From Akanthomyces muscarius (taxonomy: Eukaryota > Ascomycota > Sordariomycetes > Hypocreales > Cordycipitaceae), in the NCBI RefSeq assembly GCF_028009165.1, contig NW_026611618.1, positions 558,001 through 622,000 on the forward strand: a DNA stretch of 64,000 bases, read 5' to 3'. Made by a program: the position numbers and the translations under genes. This document shows positions 10,655 to 23,774 of the stretch, piece by piece. A model generated the notes under the pieces. The model was given only the letters and a program-made list of their open reading frames with translations. It searched no databases and was not told where the DNA came from. Positions within the stretch are counted from its first letter, which is position 1, and each line of letters starts with the position of its first letter.

Positions 10655-12232
10655 CTACAATGCTTCACCCACCCTTAGGCTCTCCTCTATCAACACATAC
10701 GCCCTCGGCGGCAGACACGCATCCAAGTAGTAGCTCCCCTCCTCGCTCCTCCCCTGCATCGCAAAGCTCGCCATGTTGAGCTTCTGCTCTGTCCACACCG
10801 CGTTGCTGTTCCGAAAGTATAGCGGCGTGCCGATCCGGTTCGTCCTCTTGCCCTGCGCCGTCCCAACGACCGCAGATCCAAAATCGAGCTGCTCAGCAAT
10901 GCAAAGACTAGCCATATTATTGACAAACACGGGCAGGACGACGGTGTGCGCCGCGGTGCGCGGATCGTAAATGTTGGTTTTGGAAGAGGTTAGGCTGGCT
11001 TCGTGGCGGTCGCGGAAGTATGCCCGCACAGAAGCGGCAGAGGTGCGCTCGCGGGTCTCATTGCGTAGAAAGGAAGCAAGCTGCAGGAGGGGTGCTTGAA
11101 CAATTGTCTGGGGCAGGGTAATGAAGAATGAGGCTACGAGGTTCTGGATGTATTCACCAGTAAGGACCTGTAGTTCGGGCAGACTGCGTCGGACGTTGGC
11201 GGCGCAGACAATGTTGGACGTGGTGTAGTCCTTGTCCGCAGCGGCGAGAGTCTTTGCTATCCAGGCAGTTATGAGTGCGCCGTCGCTGATTTTGGATTCT
11301 TTGCCGGCCGGTGCGCCCAGCGCCGCGCGATGTCGCAGTCGCGCGACGGACTCTTTTGTCAGAACCACGAACCTGCGCTCATTTCTCGGCTTCGTCCACG
11401 TGCGCCAGAGCATCCACACCACAATCAGGAGTAATTTATGAACCGGAAACTTTGGTAGTTGGCCTTGCTCCTTGGCCATTGTCGCTTCGTCCATGATTTT
11501 TGGCATCGGGTCGGGCAGAATGGGCGGTACTTGGCTAATCTTGCCATTCACCACGAGCGACCACGCGCCAAGAAACGCAGCCAAGCCGGCGCCGTCGAAT
11601 AGAACGTGCGGCCAGATGAGCGACATCATGGTGCCGTCCCGAAACGTCGTGACGTAGAGGAGCAAAGGCGGGCGGCTGTCGGCAATGTAGGAGTGCGTGC
11701 TGGTCGCGGTAAAGTCGTCCGGGCGAAACAAGCTGGATTCTTGGCCCCATGTATGATGCACAGAAGATTCTTTCAGATTCTCTGGTAGCTTGGCAACAGC
11801 TTCGTGGTCGCCTATATTTCTGTGTGTGCAGTCAACGTGTCGATAGTCGACGAGGACGTAGTCGTCAGGAAGCGTGTGCGGCGTGATGATTTGCACGCGC
11901 CCCTCGCTCTACAGATAAGGGACTTAGTATCAGCGGACGAGGAGAGAGTGATGCATGGCAGAACTGACATTTAGCGAGAAGCGCCCGGCAAACTTCCTCC
12001 ACGTCGGCAGCTGCACGAGCTCCGACAGCGACGAGCGCAGCATCTCCGGGTCCAGCCTGTCATTGAAGCGCACCGTCGTCCTCATAATCATTTTCTGGAA
12101 TTCCGTGTCATTCTCAAAGAAGTTGGTGGTAAAGACTTGGTGGTCCGTGGCTTTCTCTTCTCCAGGCAGTGACAACGACGACATTGCTGCTGTATACCGG
12201 TCTCGAATCTGCGTGTCGCAATGTGTGGTCAT
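10655..12232 (-). CDS. BAHD/trichothecene-acetyltransferase-like acyltransferase
   Basis: Exon 1 is 11969-12232 and exon 2 is 10655-11908, with an intron at 11909-11968 (GTCAGT...TGTAG); the product is 505 aa. The join reads RFSLN-SEGRVQI. The HxxxD active-site motif appears as PHVLFDGAG (exon 2, about 40 residues after SSVHHTWGQ), and the sequence has the DDF...SRPPLL and AFLGAW blocks of the fungal transferase family (PF02458). The second motif, DFGWG in plant BAHD enzymes, is only loosely present as LDFGSAVVG. These enzymes move an acyl group from CoA to an alcohol or amine. The substrate cannot be told from the sequence. No other secondary-metabolism gene lies nearby, so this is not evidence of a cluster. 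No signal peptide is seen. Confidence 0.8.
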
Positions 12233-13282
12233 GACGAGTGGTGATGCAAGTCGAGTGGCACAACGTGAGGGTGCTCGTCAAACCAAATTCAAGACGCGGG
12301 AATGGGCCGCAGAGAGCGAGGTACGGGGTAGTTCAAAAGCTCCGGAATTAAGTCTATGTAATTAAACCGAGATACTGGGATGGGACTATCTCAGACTGTC
12401 TCGGAGCACCCCTGCTAGAGTGGCTGCGGCTGATGTGACGATCTGCCCTTGGACCATCGTCGACGCGTCGCAGTTTAGTATCCGGCACCGCAAGTGTACA
12501 AGTTGGAATGGAAAACAGGCAAATCATCTCGTCCGAATGGTTGATTTTGCATCACTGCATGTACTGGGCTGTTTACTAGCTCACTGGTGCATTTATGTGG
12601 CGAGGAATTGAGGAGCAGCTAAAAGACAAAACCATGGCATTATGAATAGCTTTACTTTAGTGCCTGGAATACTCGCCCTTTACCAGCAGGCAATAAATAA
12701 AAGGAAAAGATTGATGCTGTCTCATTTTAGGCTTATTTTACGCTTGTTTTGCGCCTGTTTTTCAGCACCTACGCCTCATTCCTGGCGACGTTGGAAGCTA
12801 ACGTTAGTAGCGTCACTGTACGGAGTAGTCGTCTCTTAATCAAGCGCACCATTCACGCGAGTTTGCAAAACACCGAGATCATTTAATGAATAGCCATATA
12901 TTCTACGTGGCTCATCGTTGAAATAACGACGTCTCATATCTACTCTATGAATACTTGCAACTCACCACTGCAGAAGTCTGCAGAAACGTCAATGCAAAAA
13001 AACCTTTCGCTTCCGGACGCACTTCTTTGTCAAGCACATTTCCTCTCGCTGCCGTGCGTACACGAGCGTGGAACAGAAACAATACTGGTATCCCTGCTGT
13101 CGGAACGGCAAGCAGATCATGCGAAATCAAACAATAGGAAAATGATGTGTGGCAAACTTTTGAACAAAATGCAGCAACATCAATACACACTGGGGCACGT
13201 TTCTTTTCATCACACGTCAAAAGAAAATGACAACCTCCGCCACCGCATCTCTATCATGAGATCAATAGATGGGGGCTTTGTG
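12233..13282. other. Intergenic between acyltransferase and ENA ATPase
   Basis: Holds the acyltransferase promoter region and, at the right, the 3' end of the ENA gene. I see no gene and no structured element. Confidence 0.5.
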
Positions 13283-16200
13283 TTATTGAGCTCCGGCGCT
13301 CTTGCTGTGCTTCTTTTCGGCCAGGGCCTCGTCGCCGCTACCCGCAGAGCTGTGGGTGTTGGTGCGGAAGTAGTGGCCAAAGGTGCGCTCCTCCAGATCG
13401 CTCTCTCGGTCGTTCGTGTGCTTGCGCGCCTGGCGACGGAAGTAGACACGCTTGGCCCACTTCCAGGTCTCGATGCCCATGAAGAAGAGGATGGCCTCGA
13501 TGAAGACGACACCCCACTCCCACGAAATGGGGGCATGCTTGAAGACGACTGTGTTGATGACGGGAATGTAGATGATGGGGAACATGGTGACGAAGCCGGC
13601 AATGATGGACCAGAAGAGGAACTTGTTGCGCCAGACGTCGACCATCCACTGGGTAAAGTAGCGCTTGCTCTTGGGCTGCATGCGGAAGAAGCTGCGACGG
13701 AGATTGACCATTTCCCAGGCGAGGAAGAGCGCGAACCATGTCAGACAAGCAAAGGTGGTGGCACGAGCACGGAAGACAACCTTGCAGTTTTCGCTGTAGT
13801 TGTTGTTGCAGTCATCACCAAGATCAGCGGCGCCGCGGCCAAAGCCGTAAAGGACGACGATGAAGGAGCAGATGCAAAGCGCAGCCATCCAAACACCGTA
13901 GACCACCATATCAACGAGCAGTTCGGGAGTGAAGACACCCTGCTTAAGATTCTGAGGAGGACGCTGCATGATATCGGGAGCAGCAATCTCAAAGCCGAGA
14001 CCCATATCAGGCATACCAGAGGTAACCATGATAATCCAGAGAATCTGAACGGGTGCAAGGGGGAAGACCGAGATACCGCGGGAATCCTTGAAGGCGAGAC
14101 CAATGAGAAGGGTGCAAGCTTGGGCAATGTTCTCAGCCAAAACATGAAGAATGAACTTCTGAATGTTGTCAAACATGCGGCGACCTTCCTCGACGGCATT
14201 GAGAATCGAAGCAAAGTTGTCATCGGTAAGAACGATATCGGAAGCTTCCTTGGCGACATCAGAACCGGCCTGGCCCATTGCAATACCGACATCGGCGCGC
14301 TTGAGAGAAGGCGAGTCGTTGACACCATCACCAGTCATGGCAACAAAGGCCTTGCGACGGTGGAGAGCTTCAATCATGCGGACCTTGGTCTGGGGGGCGC
14401 ATCGGGCAACAACAAGAGGCAGGATGGGGAGGTTGTCAATTTCTTGATCGGTTAGTTTGTCAAAGTCGGAGGCAGCCATGACCATGGTGCGGGAGACATC
14501 GGCAGCGACTTCAGACATGCGTGATGGTAGGATACCGACTTCAAGAGCGATAGCGCGAGCAGTCTCGGGGTGGTCACCAGTAAGCATGTGGACGCTGATA
14601 CCGGCCTCGTGGCACTTGCGGACAGACGGTCCAGATTCGGGACGGGGAGGGTCATAGAGACCAATGAGGCCTCGGAAGACGAGATCCTGCTCAAAGTCAC
14701 CACGCTCAAGTTCGGCCTCGTTGTGCTTGACATGAGGAATGCCAGTACGGCTAGCCAAGGCGAGAACACGGAGACCGAGACGAGCGAGGCCTTCCATGTT
14801 GCGGAGAGTGTCTTCCTTGACTTCTTCGGTAAGCTCCTTGACCTCGTCACCGTCGACGTACTGAGCGCAAGACGTGAGGACACGCTCGACAGCACCCTTG
14901 GTGAAGAGATGCTGCTTGCCAGAGGGCTTGTGCTCCATGATGACGGACATTTTCTTGACATCAGAGTCAAAAGGGAATTCAGCAACCTCGGACCACTCGG
15001 CACCCTCGCCATGGGAGAGGCGGAGACGGTTCCAGTTGAAGCGCGAGGCAAAGACCTGGATAGCAATTTCGGTAGGATCACCACGGACCTGCCACTCGCC
15101 CTCGACCTGCTGGACGGAAGCAAGGTTGGCAAGGGAGGCAACATTCAAGTAATCACGGATAGTCATGTCCTGGGTGGGCAGTTCTGCAGTGTCGATGGAG
15201 TCACCTTCAGAGTTTTCGGCGCCAAAGTCAATGTCCTTGGGCTGTTCGGGCTTGAGGCCGATGGCGCCGACCGTGGGGTTGTGAGGCTCGTTGGTGTTGC
15301 CGACCGAGAGCGTGCCTCGGCCGGGGATCCACGCCTTCTTGACAATCATGTTACCCTGAGTGAGGGTTCCAGTCTTGTCCGAGCAGATATCTGTTGGCAA
15401 GTTAAGCCGTTGTTCTTGGATGCAGGGGATATGATACGCTTACTAGAAACCGCGCCCAGGGCCTCGAGGGACTTGAGGTTGCGGACAATGACGTGGCGCT
15501 GGACCATGCGCTTGGTGCCGGCGGCCATGGTGATGGTGAGGACGACGATGAGCGAGGCCGGAATCATGGACAGACCAGTGGCGACGGCGTAGATGATGAC
15601 CTCCTGGCTGTTGCTGAAGCTGTTGGCGCCGAGTACGATGATGGCGCAGATGATGGCGGTACCGAGAAGCAGGAGAGCGAGCTTGGAGAGCTTGCGCTGA
15701 AGGGGCGTGCCGACATTGACGCCGAGGAAGCGGCCGACGGCGTCGCTAAAGGTAAGGCCCCAGGCCTCGAGCCAGCGGTGGAAGCTGGTCGAGCCGTCCT
15801 CGCGCTTCTTCTTGGGCTCGCGGCGGCGGGAGCTCTTGCCACGGAGGGCGACGGCAATCTGACCGATTTCGGTAAACATTCCAGTTGCAAAGACGACGCC
15901 GATGGCGCGGCCCTTGGTAACGGTCGAAGACGAGTAGGCGACGTTGAGACGGTCGCCGGGGCCGGTGTCGTCAGGAAAGGTGGCAGCCGTCTCCTTGCGG
16001 ACGGGTAGGGACTCGCCGGTGAGGAGAGCCTCGTTGGTCTCAAAGTTGACGGCCTCGACGAGGCGGATATCGGCGGGGATGGTGTCGCCCGTCTTGAGCT
16101 CGACAACATCGCCGGGCACAATCTCGGCGGTGACGACGGTCTGGTTGGTGCCGGAGCGGACGGCCTGGGCGGTGGGGGAGCTGAGCGAGCGCAGCGAGTC

Positions 16201-16955
16201 CATGGTCTTGGCAGCCTTGAACTCCTGCAGGAAACCGACGACAATGTTGAGGATGATGACGGCAGTGATGACACCACCTTCGATCCAGGACTGAATGGCA
16301 AACGAGGCAACCATGGCGAGGATCAAGACCTATAGTCGTGGTTAGCACGGGTTTCGATTTTCGAATTTTTTTTTTTTTTTTTCTTCTCGCGAGCCATCTT
16401 CTGTATCCTCGCATCAATTCCGCATCTCCTCAGTGGCTCTTGGTGTCTGCTCGAGGCTGTGGATGGCCGTCTGGTTTTCCGACCCAACTGCATGCAGTCG
16501 TTCGGATTGCTGAGTGGAGGGGCTTCGCCGTAAAGCGAGCTACAGCGCCCACAGTTGGGCTCCGCCCATGCATGCCGACAAACCATCAGGCCATTCATTC
16601 ATCCAAGCCAAGAAGGCAAAAAGCCAACCAAGATGAAGACCGCAAGAATCGATATTTTTCCCAACGCATGTCAAGCAATAGAACTTACAAGAGTCAGTGC
16701 ATTGGCAATTTGTCCAATGAAAATCTTGAACGGCTGGACGCCTTCCTGCTCGCCAAACTCGTTGCGGCCATAGACTTCCAGGCGGTTCTTGGCCTCCTCT
16801 GGCGTCAGACCAACTTCATGGTCGACTTGGAGCTCTCTCTCAACATCGGCGTGGCTCAACGCATGCGCGGGCGCCGACATGGGCTTGTTGGCCTGCCCAG
16901 AGACATGCGCCTGCAGGCGCTCCTGCTGCTCATCTTGCTGCTTTCCTTGACCCAT
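13283..16955 (-). CDS. P-type Na+/K+-exporting ATPase, ENA (type IID) family
   Basis: Pumps Na+ (and K+) out across the plasma membrane at the cost of ATP; important for salt and alkaline tolerance in fungi. Three exons: 16689-16955, 15444-16329 and 13283-15390, giving 1086 aa, the usual ENA length. Intron 1 is 359 nt (long for this window, with a T17 tract on the plus strand at 16366-16382); intron 2 is 53 nt. Joins read ALTL-VLIL and ALGAVS-NICSDKTGT. Motifs: N-terminal cation-ATPase domain (LTPEEAKNRL), TGES loop (LLTGESLPV), phosphorylation site CSDKTGTLTQG (D389), nucleotide-binding KGAVER, and hinge MTGDGVNDSPSLK. Ten or so membrane segments can be placed. The C-terminal cytosolic tail is basic and serine-rich. 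The VKKAWIPGRGTLSVG stretch after DKTGT is typical of ENA rather than SERCA pumps. Confidence 0.92.
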
Positions 16956-19900
16956 GGTCTAGGAATATGCTACAAGAGCAGGGAAAGAGGATAGGATAAA
17001 AATCGATTGGTGTAGGTCGTGCCAGTCGCCCTGTCGTTGCTTTTCCGTATCCAAGTGTTGTTGCAGTGAGTAGTAGTTGTGTAGTTGCGGTGTCTTGTAT
17101 ATGTCCAGAGCCCGGCCAAATATGTAGCAGATGATGTGGCTGGGAATAAAACAATGAAAAGGATTGAAGATGGGGAGAAGGGAAAAAGAAGAAAGACTCT
17201 GGAATGAGAAGTGGGAGGGTGTCCAACTTAAGAACTCTGCTGCCGAGAATAGACGATGGCGAGAGATGTGGTACACACTCTATCTGTCGGCTCTAATGAA
17301 CTTACTCCGTACAGGTGTGGGTATTTTTCTGGGCCGGCTGGCTGGGCAAGAAAATAAGCTTGGTGTTGTGGCGAGCAGTCAGTTGGGTTCACAGTTGAAT
17401 CTAGCGCCGCCACATAGATTCAAGCTCGGTCAAGCTACTCCGTGTTTACAGTGCAGCGACATTCCCTTCCTCTATTCATCGCAAACTTCAAAACAGCATG
17501 GAAGCCGGGGATGGTAGCAGGATGAAACTCTTGCTGTTGTACATCTCAGCTGCCCGCCAAAGCGTCATCATTGTTTTCCTCCTACTCGCTCCCAGACGGA
17601 GAAGGCATGGAGCCAGTATGGAGATGCCGAGAGAAGGTCAAGTCTTGGCGGAATTGCCCCAAAAGTATGGAGCCAAGACTGTGTGGCACTGTGTGCATTG
17701 ACGGAGGCGTGGCTCAAGAATGGTCTCGATTTCCACACTGTGCGTGCAAAAGGTAGTTCTTCTCGTCCATCGCTTGTGAGGGTAAAAAATAGAATACAAT
17801 GAAACCGTCAATCTGCTGGGAACAAGAAGTGGCTTGATCGTTTCGGTGTACTAGTTTCGCTGTTATTTTTGGCCGCCAACGTTAGGTGCTGGCTGGGCCG
17901 AAAGACAAGCCACTCAGCGCCTGAAACCTGGGGTCGTAGGATAGCCTCAGAGAGACAGCTTGTTTGTTTGGTATAATGTCCTCAGTATGCAAGACACTCG
18001 TGGCATGCAATTTTGTCAAATCTGTTGTGCAGCGCCAAATGTCTCACCAGCTCATTCTCGTCATGTCCACTCATGTAATAGAGCTGGTAGGAAAGAGACG
18101 AAACTGCAAAGAAAATTAGTGACGCTATTCGATATATTGTACAGGCAATGTTGACGCTGCTGAGCCAGTCACAACGTTATAGCGGAAACTGCTATTGCAA
18201 GCCATCGCGTCCGTGCCCTCAGTTACGGTCAACTTGGTATCTTGGAGGCATGCTCCAGCACCTGTTCCGACGTAACCTAACTGCAACATGTGAATCTAAT
18301 CTGCCTCCCGTGCCCATCGCTGGCCATCCACCCGGCTATAGCGCTTTAAACGTCATAGATAAGGTTGGGTGGCCGCCAATCTACGACCCGTACTATTGCC
18401 AGCCAGCAGCCCTAGTGGTGGGTTCAGCACCTGCGCGCCCACTGGTACGGGCGCTTTCCTGCTGCGCTTGGGTCACTTTTTCATTGACTCCGTTGCTAGG
18501 TTTCCGCAGAGCCGAAAAAAGATGTTCGAGACCAACAGAACCCCGGATTACGACACTTGACACACGAGCAACCCAAAGGATCGCCATCTATAGATAGCAG
18601 CAAAACACTTGCGATGCTCTTTTCACAATGACCGTTACTTTTTGCGAAAATCTTTGCCATTGACAAATCACGATTCCTCGCACTGTGAAGAGCGAGGCTG
18701 TGCCTGCGAGCCTGAATAGCGCCCATGCCGCCGCTTCTTGGCGCTTCCCCGCTTCTGCCCCAGCGGGCGGTCTTGGCTTTTCGAATGGTTTTCTTGGAGA
18801 GAGTGCACAGAGCGCTGCTTCAAGCTACTGTTACAGAACAAAGAGCTGTCTGCCGATAAGTAATCTGTACAATGGTTGCAGAAAGATGGGGAGCACACCA
18901 CTACAACAGCAGGCCACCCTAACACGCCAAGCTTTTTTGGAAACTCTTTTCCTACCACACTGATTTCCATTAATAAATAAAATATCATTGACGATGTGCT
19001 TTCGAGTATCCGTACAGATACTTGCCGTCAGTGCAGCCGCCTTCTATGGCCATTGCTAGTCTGCCCCTAGCAAAGAGCTAAAGCACCGTCGTTATTGATT
19101 CTGCTCAACCTATTACATCATTTCATGTCATCGTCGCAGCGTCCTTGCTCCAGCATCTACATGATGCTTGTCATGAAGACCGATGGCAACTATCACCAGC
19201 CAAGGCTCTCGTCTCGCGTAAAGCAGAACCTCGCCAAGATGTATGTTTATTAAGAAAATCGCACTCGAAATATTGATCGCTTCAGATTTTTGTCTCTGCC
19301 CACGTGTACCTCTACGTTGCCCAGACTGGCAGGCCAAGTTAAACTGAGCTGCTAGCGGCTTGGTATGGCCGCCCTGCCGCACCACCTGAACGGGGCTGCC
19401 CAGGCGCTTCCACGCCCCAAGAGTACTGGTACAGCGTTCCAGCTCTCTCGCAACACCGCTTCTAGAATGCTCCCAATCTCGGACCGGCAGCCTATTGGCT
19501 CAACGGCCTTTTTTCGCGTACCAGTATACCTTTGGACACATGTCATAGACATACAGACCCAGTGCTACTGGCCAGCGGGAATTGACCGGTCTTTCTTTCT
19601 TCCTTTTCGTCTTTTCTTTTCCCGGGCATCTCTGTGTTGCTGCAACTCCCCTGGCACGACACGGCTGAAGTCTCGGCGTTTCACCAGCCAAGCCATCCAA
19701 GACGGGTTGCCGACCCAAGCAAGCTCAAGGTGGCATCTCTTGTCGGCAATGAACCGAGAAAACAATGACAACGCGCTGCAGCAGAGTCAACAGCCAGGGT
19801 ACTATATCTGCGGGGAATCGCTCCGCCATTTTGGGGCCGTCATGACTAGCCATCCAACTCGCAACGACGATTGTAATAGATGAGTACCATGCCATCTGCG

Positions 19901-21692
19901 TTGAAGTCTCATTGTTCTAGACTCTCATCTTGAAGCAACAGCGACCCGGAAAAAGTAATCTGCGCAAAAGATTGGGAGCGGCAGTTGCTCCTCTGATCAT
20001 CTAGCCAGCTCATACAAACCTCAAAGTGCTTCGTGCCAAGCCTCGCTTTGTTCCTCGATTGGCTCCAGCTGACGAATCTCAGACGGCAAGATGCCGCAGC
20101 TAGCTCTGAAAACAGCGCAACTAGTCTTGGCAGTGTTGGATCTCGTCCGTAGATAGTAGCCAACAATTGAGACATTGCTCACGTCGTCGGTTTACGCTTA
20201 AAAATAGAGCCCTTGCTCATGGTTTCAAATTTGCTCCAGCAGTAATGCTTGACGAGAATCCAGGGTCCCTCTCAATTCGTATCTGTAATCGTAGTATCTT
20301 ATCCCTGATGAGGGGAGGGAGCGAACCCTCAAGTGTGTCAAGATGCTAAAACAGTCCACATTCTGATCGAGACTGGGTCGGGGATTCGGAGGCGTCCAAG
20401 CACACGTCTCGTATTTTCCTTGTAATCGCATCGATTGTCTTTTGCCGGCCATCTTTCTACCCAGCACTTGCAAAATCCAGTTGACCGCTCATTGCGCAAA
20501 TATTGCCCTTGATGTGCGCCTTCCCCAGACCCAGCACTGTCATGACTAGTTCATCGTCCGTGCCATTGCCGCATGCAGGGCAGGTTTTTCCAGTAATTAC
20601 CAGCTCCGCGCCTTCAGCCGCGATGGATGCGGGGAATCGCGAGATTATAGCTTGTAGCGGTGAGAAAAATACTATCTACATGCTCTGTGTGTAAAGCACG
20701 AGAGGCAGGCATTTGGGCCTCGCCTGGCTCTGACTCTACAGCGTTGCGACACTGAGGTAGGCTACTTTTTTTTGCAGATACTAATGTGTTTTGTTTCAAT
20801 ACTCTGATATTTTCAATAAAGACATGGTGATATGCAACGACTGCTTATTGAATCAAGATTCTTGATCGCAAAGGCTAAGACGATGTGGAATATCTGCCAA
20901 CTTTCATCCGTTGCACAGCACACAAGCATCTGTCGCGAGTATCTTCACGCCTCGTCTAGTATTTTCCAATTCTCCCCACACCATCTGCCAGCTCCAACAT
21001 TTCCTCTCCCATATGACAACAACCAACAAGATCGAGGTAGCACTGCCCCTTGCATTTTACAATAATAGATTCTTGGCGTTTAAACGACAGCAAAACATCG
21101 TCTCCCAACGGCGTGGTTCTGGTTTGATGCCAAGGCTCGACTGCGCCTTGCCTACGGTCGGCATCGCCGCGTCTCCAACTGGCTGAGCCTGCAAACTGCG
21201 CGCCGCCTTACTATGTCGCCACTATTGCGTGAACAATCTGGGCCCTGCCATTGGTCCATCGGAAAACTCTCGGCCAAAAACGGCAAAGGCGCGATGCTAC
21301 CCTATATACAGTGCCGTAACAGTGCGAACGCGGTAAAGACGCGCCAGCAAAGGCATTTACCCAGTGCGATATGTGAATAAATCAGAAGAAGGCGTGCACT
21401 CGATAACGGAATAGGCATTCTGTGAGTTGTGCCAGGAAGAACCTAGTTGAACAGGCTGGTCCAGGGTGTGTTGTAGAGGGCTGCTTAATGCAACGGCGAT
21501 GCGGCTCTGCGACACTGTGTAAAGTTTCTGCGTCGGACATGCAGCCCAGCTCTAATCTGACAGCAACTCAAAAAAAATCAAACAGAGTGAGCTTCCGTTT
21601 TCAGTGCGACAAGACATTTCATTCAATCATCTCAAACGCACAAAGCCATTTTAATCTCGTCACGAAGCTTCGTGGGTGTCAGCCTAGGCACG
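16956..21692. other. 4.7-kb gene-poor interval
   Basis: Lies between the divergent ENA and SET-domain genes. The left part must be the ENA promoter and leader. I examined the larger open frames (18148-18597 and 19365-19883, plus strand) and found no domain, no splice logic and no coherent composition, so I do not call genes. At about 17600-17680 an ATGGAGCCA-containing segment recurs. Base composition is ordinary, without RIP-like TA excess. Nothing else is recognised. Confidence 0.45.
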
Positions 21693-23297
21693 ATGGCAGA
21701 GTCATTCAACGAGCTCACAGCTCGCTTCCTAAGCTGGTTCAAGCAGCTCCCCGGCGCCACCTTTTCCGATGCCATTGCCATCCAGGACTTACGCAGCCGC
21801 AAAGCCGGTCGCGGCATCAGTAATACAGACCAACCTCTCTCCTTCACACAATCTCATACTGACATGCCGCCACAGTCGCGCTGCAAGACATTGCCCCCGA
21901 GATGGTGCTCTTCCGCATCCCGCGGCGGTCCATCATCAACGTCGAGACGTCGGCGCTGCGCGCCAAGCTCCCCGCGCTCTTCTCCGACGAGGGCATCTCG
22001 CACGGCAAGGCCGACGACGACGACCCCTCGTCCTCGCAGCTTGACTCCTGGAGCGCCCTTATCCTCGTGCTCCTCTACGAGCACCTGCTCGGCGCCGCGT
22101 CCGCCTGGCGGCCGTACCTTGACGTCCTGCCCGAGTCGTTCGCCACGCCCATGTTCTGGACCCCCACTGAGCTGGCCGAGCTGCAGACGAGCGCCACCGT
22201 GTCCAAGATTGGCCGCGAGGGCGCCGAGAACATGTTTCGCGGCATCCTGCTGCCGGCGGTGCGCGCGCACGCCGATGTGTTCCAGGGCAGCGCGGCGCTG
22301 AGCGACGAGCAGCTCGTGCAGCTGGCGCACCGCATGGGCAGCACCATCATGGCGTACGCGTTTGATCTGGAGAATGACGAGGACAGGGACGAGGATGAGG
22401 AGGACGGCTGGGTGGAGGACCGCGACGGCAAGGCCATGATGGGCATGGTGCCGATGGCGGACATCCTGAATGCGGATGCCGAATTCAACGTATGCCCGGG
22501 TGCTGTGAGGATAGAGTATATGACGGAAGTGCTAATCTCAAGCAGGCACACGTCAACCACGGCGACGACGAGCTCACCGTCACCGCCCTCCGCCCCATCA
22601 AGGCCGGCGAGGAGATTCTCAACTACTACGGCCCGCACCCCAATTCGGAGCTCCTCCGCCGCTACGGCTACGTGACGGAGCGCCACTCCCGGTACGACGT
22701 GGTCGAGATTCCCTGGGAAATGGTCGAGGCCGCCACCGTGTCCCAGCTGCAGCTCCCCCAAGAAGCCTGGGCCAAAGTCGTACGTTTCCCCCTCCACCCC
22801 CACCCCTTCTCCTCCTTTCAAGCGCAGCACTAACCCCGAACCAACAGCGCGGCCAGCTCGACGAGGACGAAATGGAAGACACTTTTGTCCTCGAGCGCGA
22901 GTGCCCCGAGGTCACCCCCGAGGGCACCTTCCCGGCCTCCCCGGCGGCCCGGTTCGCCGCGCTGCCGGGCGACCTCGAGGAGCAGCTCAAGGAGTTCCTC
23001 AAGGCGGTCCGCGCCGTCGACGCGAGCCTCATCCCGGACAAGCGCAAGCGCGACGAGCTGCAGGCCGCCATCATGGTGCGCGTGCTGGCCGCGCTCGAGG
23101 CGCAGTACCCGACGACCCTGGCGCAGGACGAGCAGATCCTCGCGAGCGACGCGCCGCTCGGCGACCGGGAGCGCATGGCGCTCGCGGTGCGCCTCGGCGA
23201 GAAGAGGCTGATACGCGAGGCGCAGGCGTTCCTGGAGGCGTCGGGGCAGCAGCAGCAGGACGGCGACAGTCCGGTCAAGAGGGCCAGACTTGACTAA
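21693..23297 (+). CDS. rkm4: SET-domain lysine methyltransferase, Rkm4/SETD6 type
   Basis: Four exons, 21693-21819, 21876-22489, 22546-22779 and 22848-23297, give 474 aa, the usual length of this family. Joins read GRGI-IALQDIAPEM, DAEFN-AHVNHG and AWAKV-RGQLDEDE. The SET domain runs from near the N-terminus (IAPEMVLFRIPRR) to ALRPIKAGEEILNYYGPHPNSELLRRYGYV, which holds the SAM-binding NHG and the catalytic-tyrosine region. A large insert with an acidic low-complexity stretch (DEDRDEDEEDG) sits inside it, as in Rubisco-LSMT-like enzymes, and a Rubis-subs-bind-like helical domain follows. In yeast the orthologue monomethylates a ribosomal large-subunit protein; assigning that substrate here is by family. 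Very GC-rich third positions set it apart from its neighbours. Confidence 0.88.
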
Positions 23298-23774
23298 CCG
23301 CGGCATACTGTGCGAGAGTACATCGCTCCCGCGCGCATAAATACGACGAGATGCAGAGTTGGTATCTGCACTCTCCCGTCATGACGATTACGGACAGCAA
23401 AGACACTATTTGCATGATTTGTTTCTGGAATTCTATTTTTTTTCGGTTTGGAAAAAACAAGTACTACATTCATTCCTCTCTCAACAGAGGACAAACACCA
23501 CCTGGGCCATATAGACATGATACCCAGGGTCATTCCGCACGGGATTATAAAGATATAACGAGGCAACTTATACCCTTGGATTACACAAAAAGCAGCTAGT
23601 CACCAGACGAATATACATTAATGGATAACAATCAATCATGAAAAATGCCTTTTTATTTTGTCTATTCATGTTTCAGCCATGACTTGACCTTGCACAGTGT
23701 AGTATTTACCACGGCCCTTAGATCTTGCCCTGATTTGAAACGGATTGGTGTTGTTTAAATGTACGTGGGCCATC
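23298..23774. other. Convergent 3' region
   Basis: Two genes converge here, the methyltransferase from the left and AP-1 mu from the right. It is AT-richer than its flanks and should carry both poly(A) sites. No gene is seen. Confidence 0.5.

Noticed and set aside
5934..12232. A secondary-metabolite cluster around the acyltransferase and catalase
   Set aside because: No polyketide synthase, NRPS, terpene synthase, P450 or transporter accompanies them. A single acyltransferase is not a cluster.
12947..14455. A 502-codon open frame on the plus strand
   Set aside because: It lies antisense to the third exon of the ENA ATPase and has the shape of a mirror frame of GC-rich codons. No domain or splice logic of its own.
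14570..15592. A 340-codon open frame on the plus strand
   Set aside because: Antisense shadow of the same ATPase, crossing its intron.
18148..18597. Open frame of 149 codons in the gene-poor interval
   Set aside because: Mixed composition with no domain, signal peptide or splice continuity. Not supported as a gene.
19365..19883. Open frame of 172 codons in the gene-poor interval
   Set aside because: No recognisable motif, and the opposite strand is equally open. Could be revisited with transcripts.
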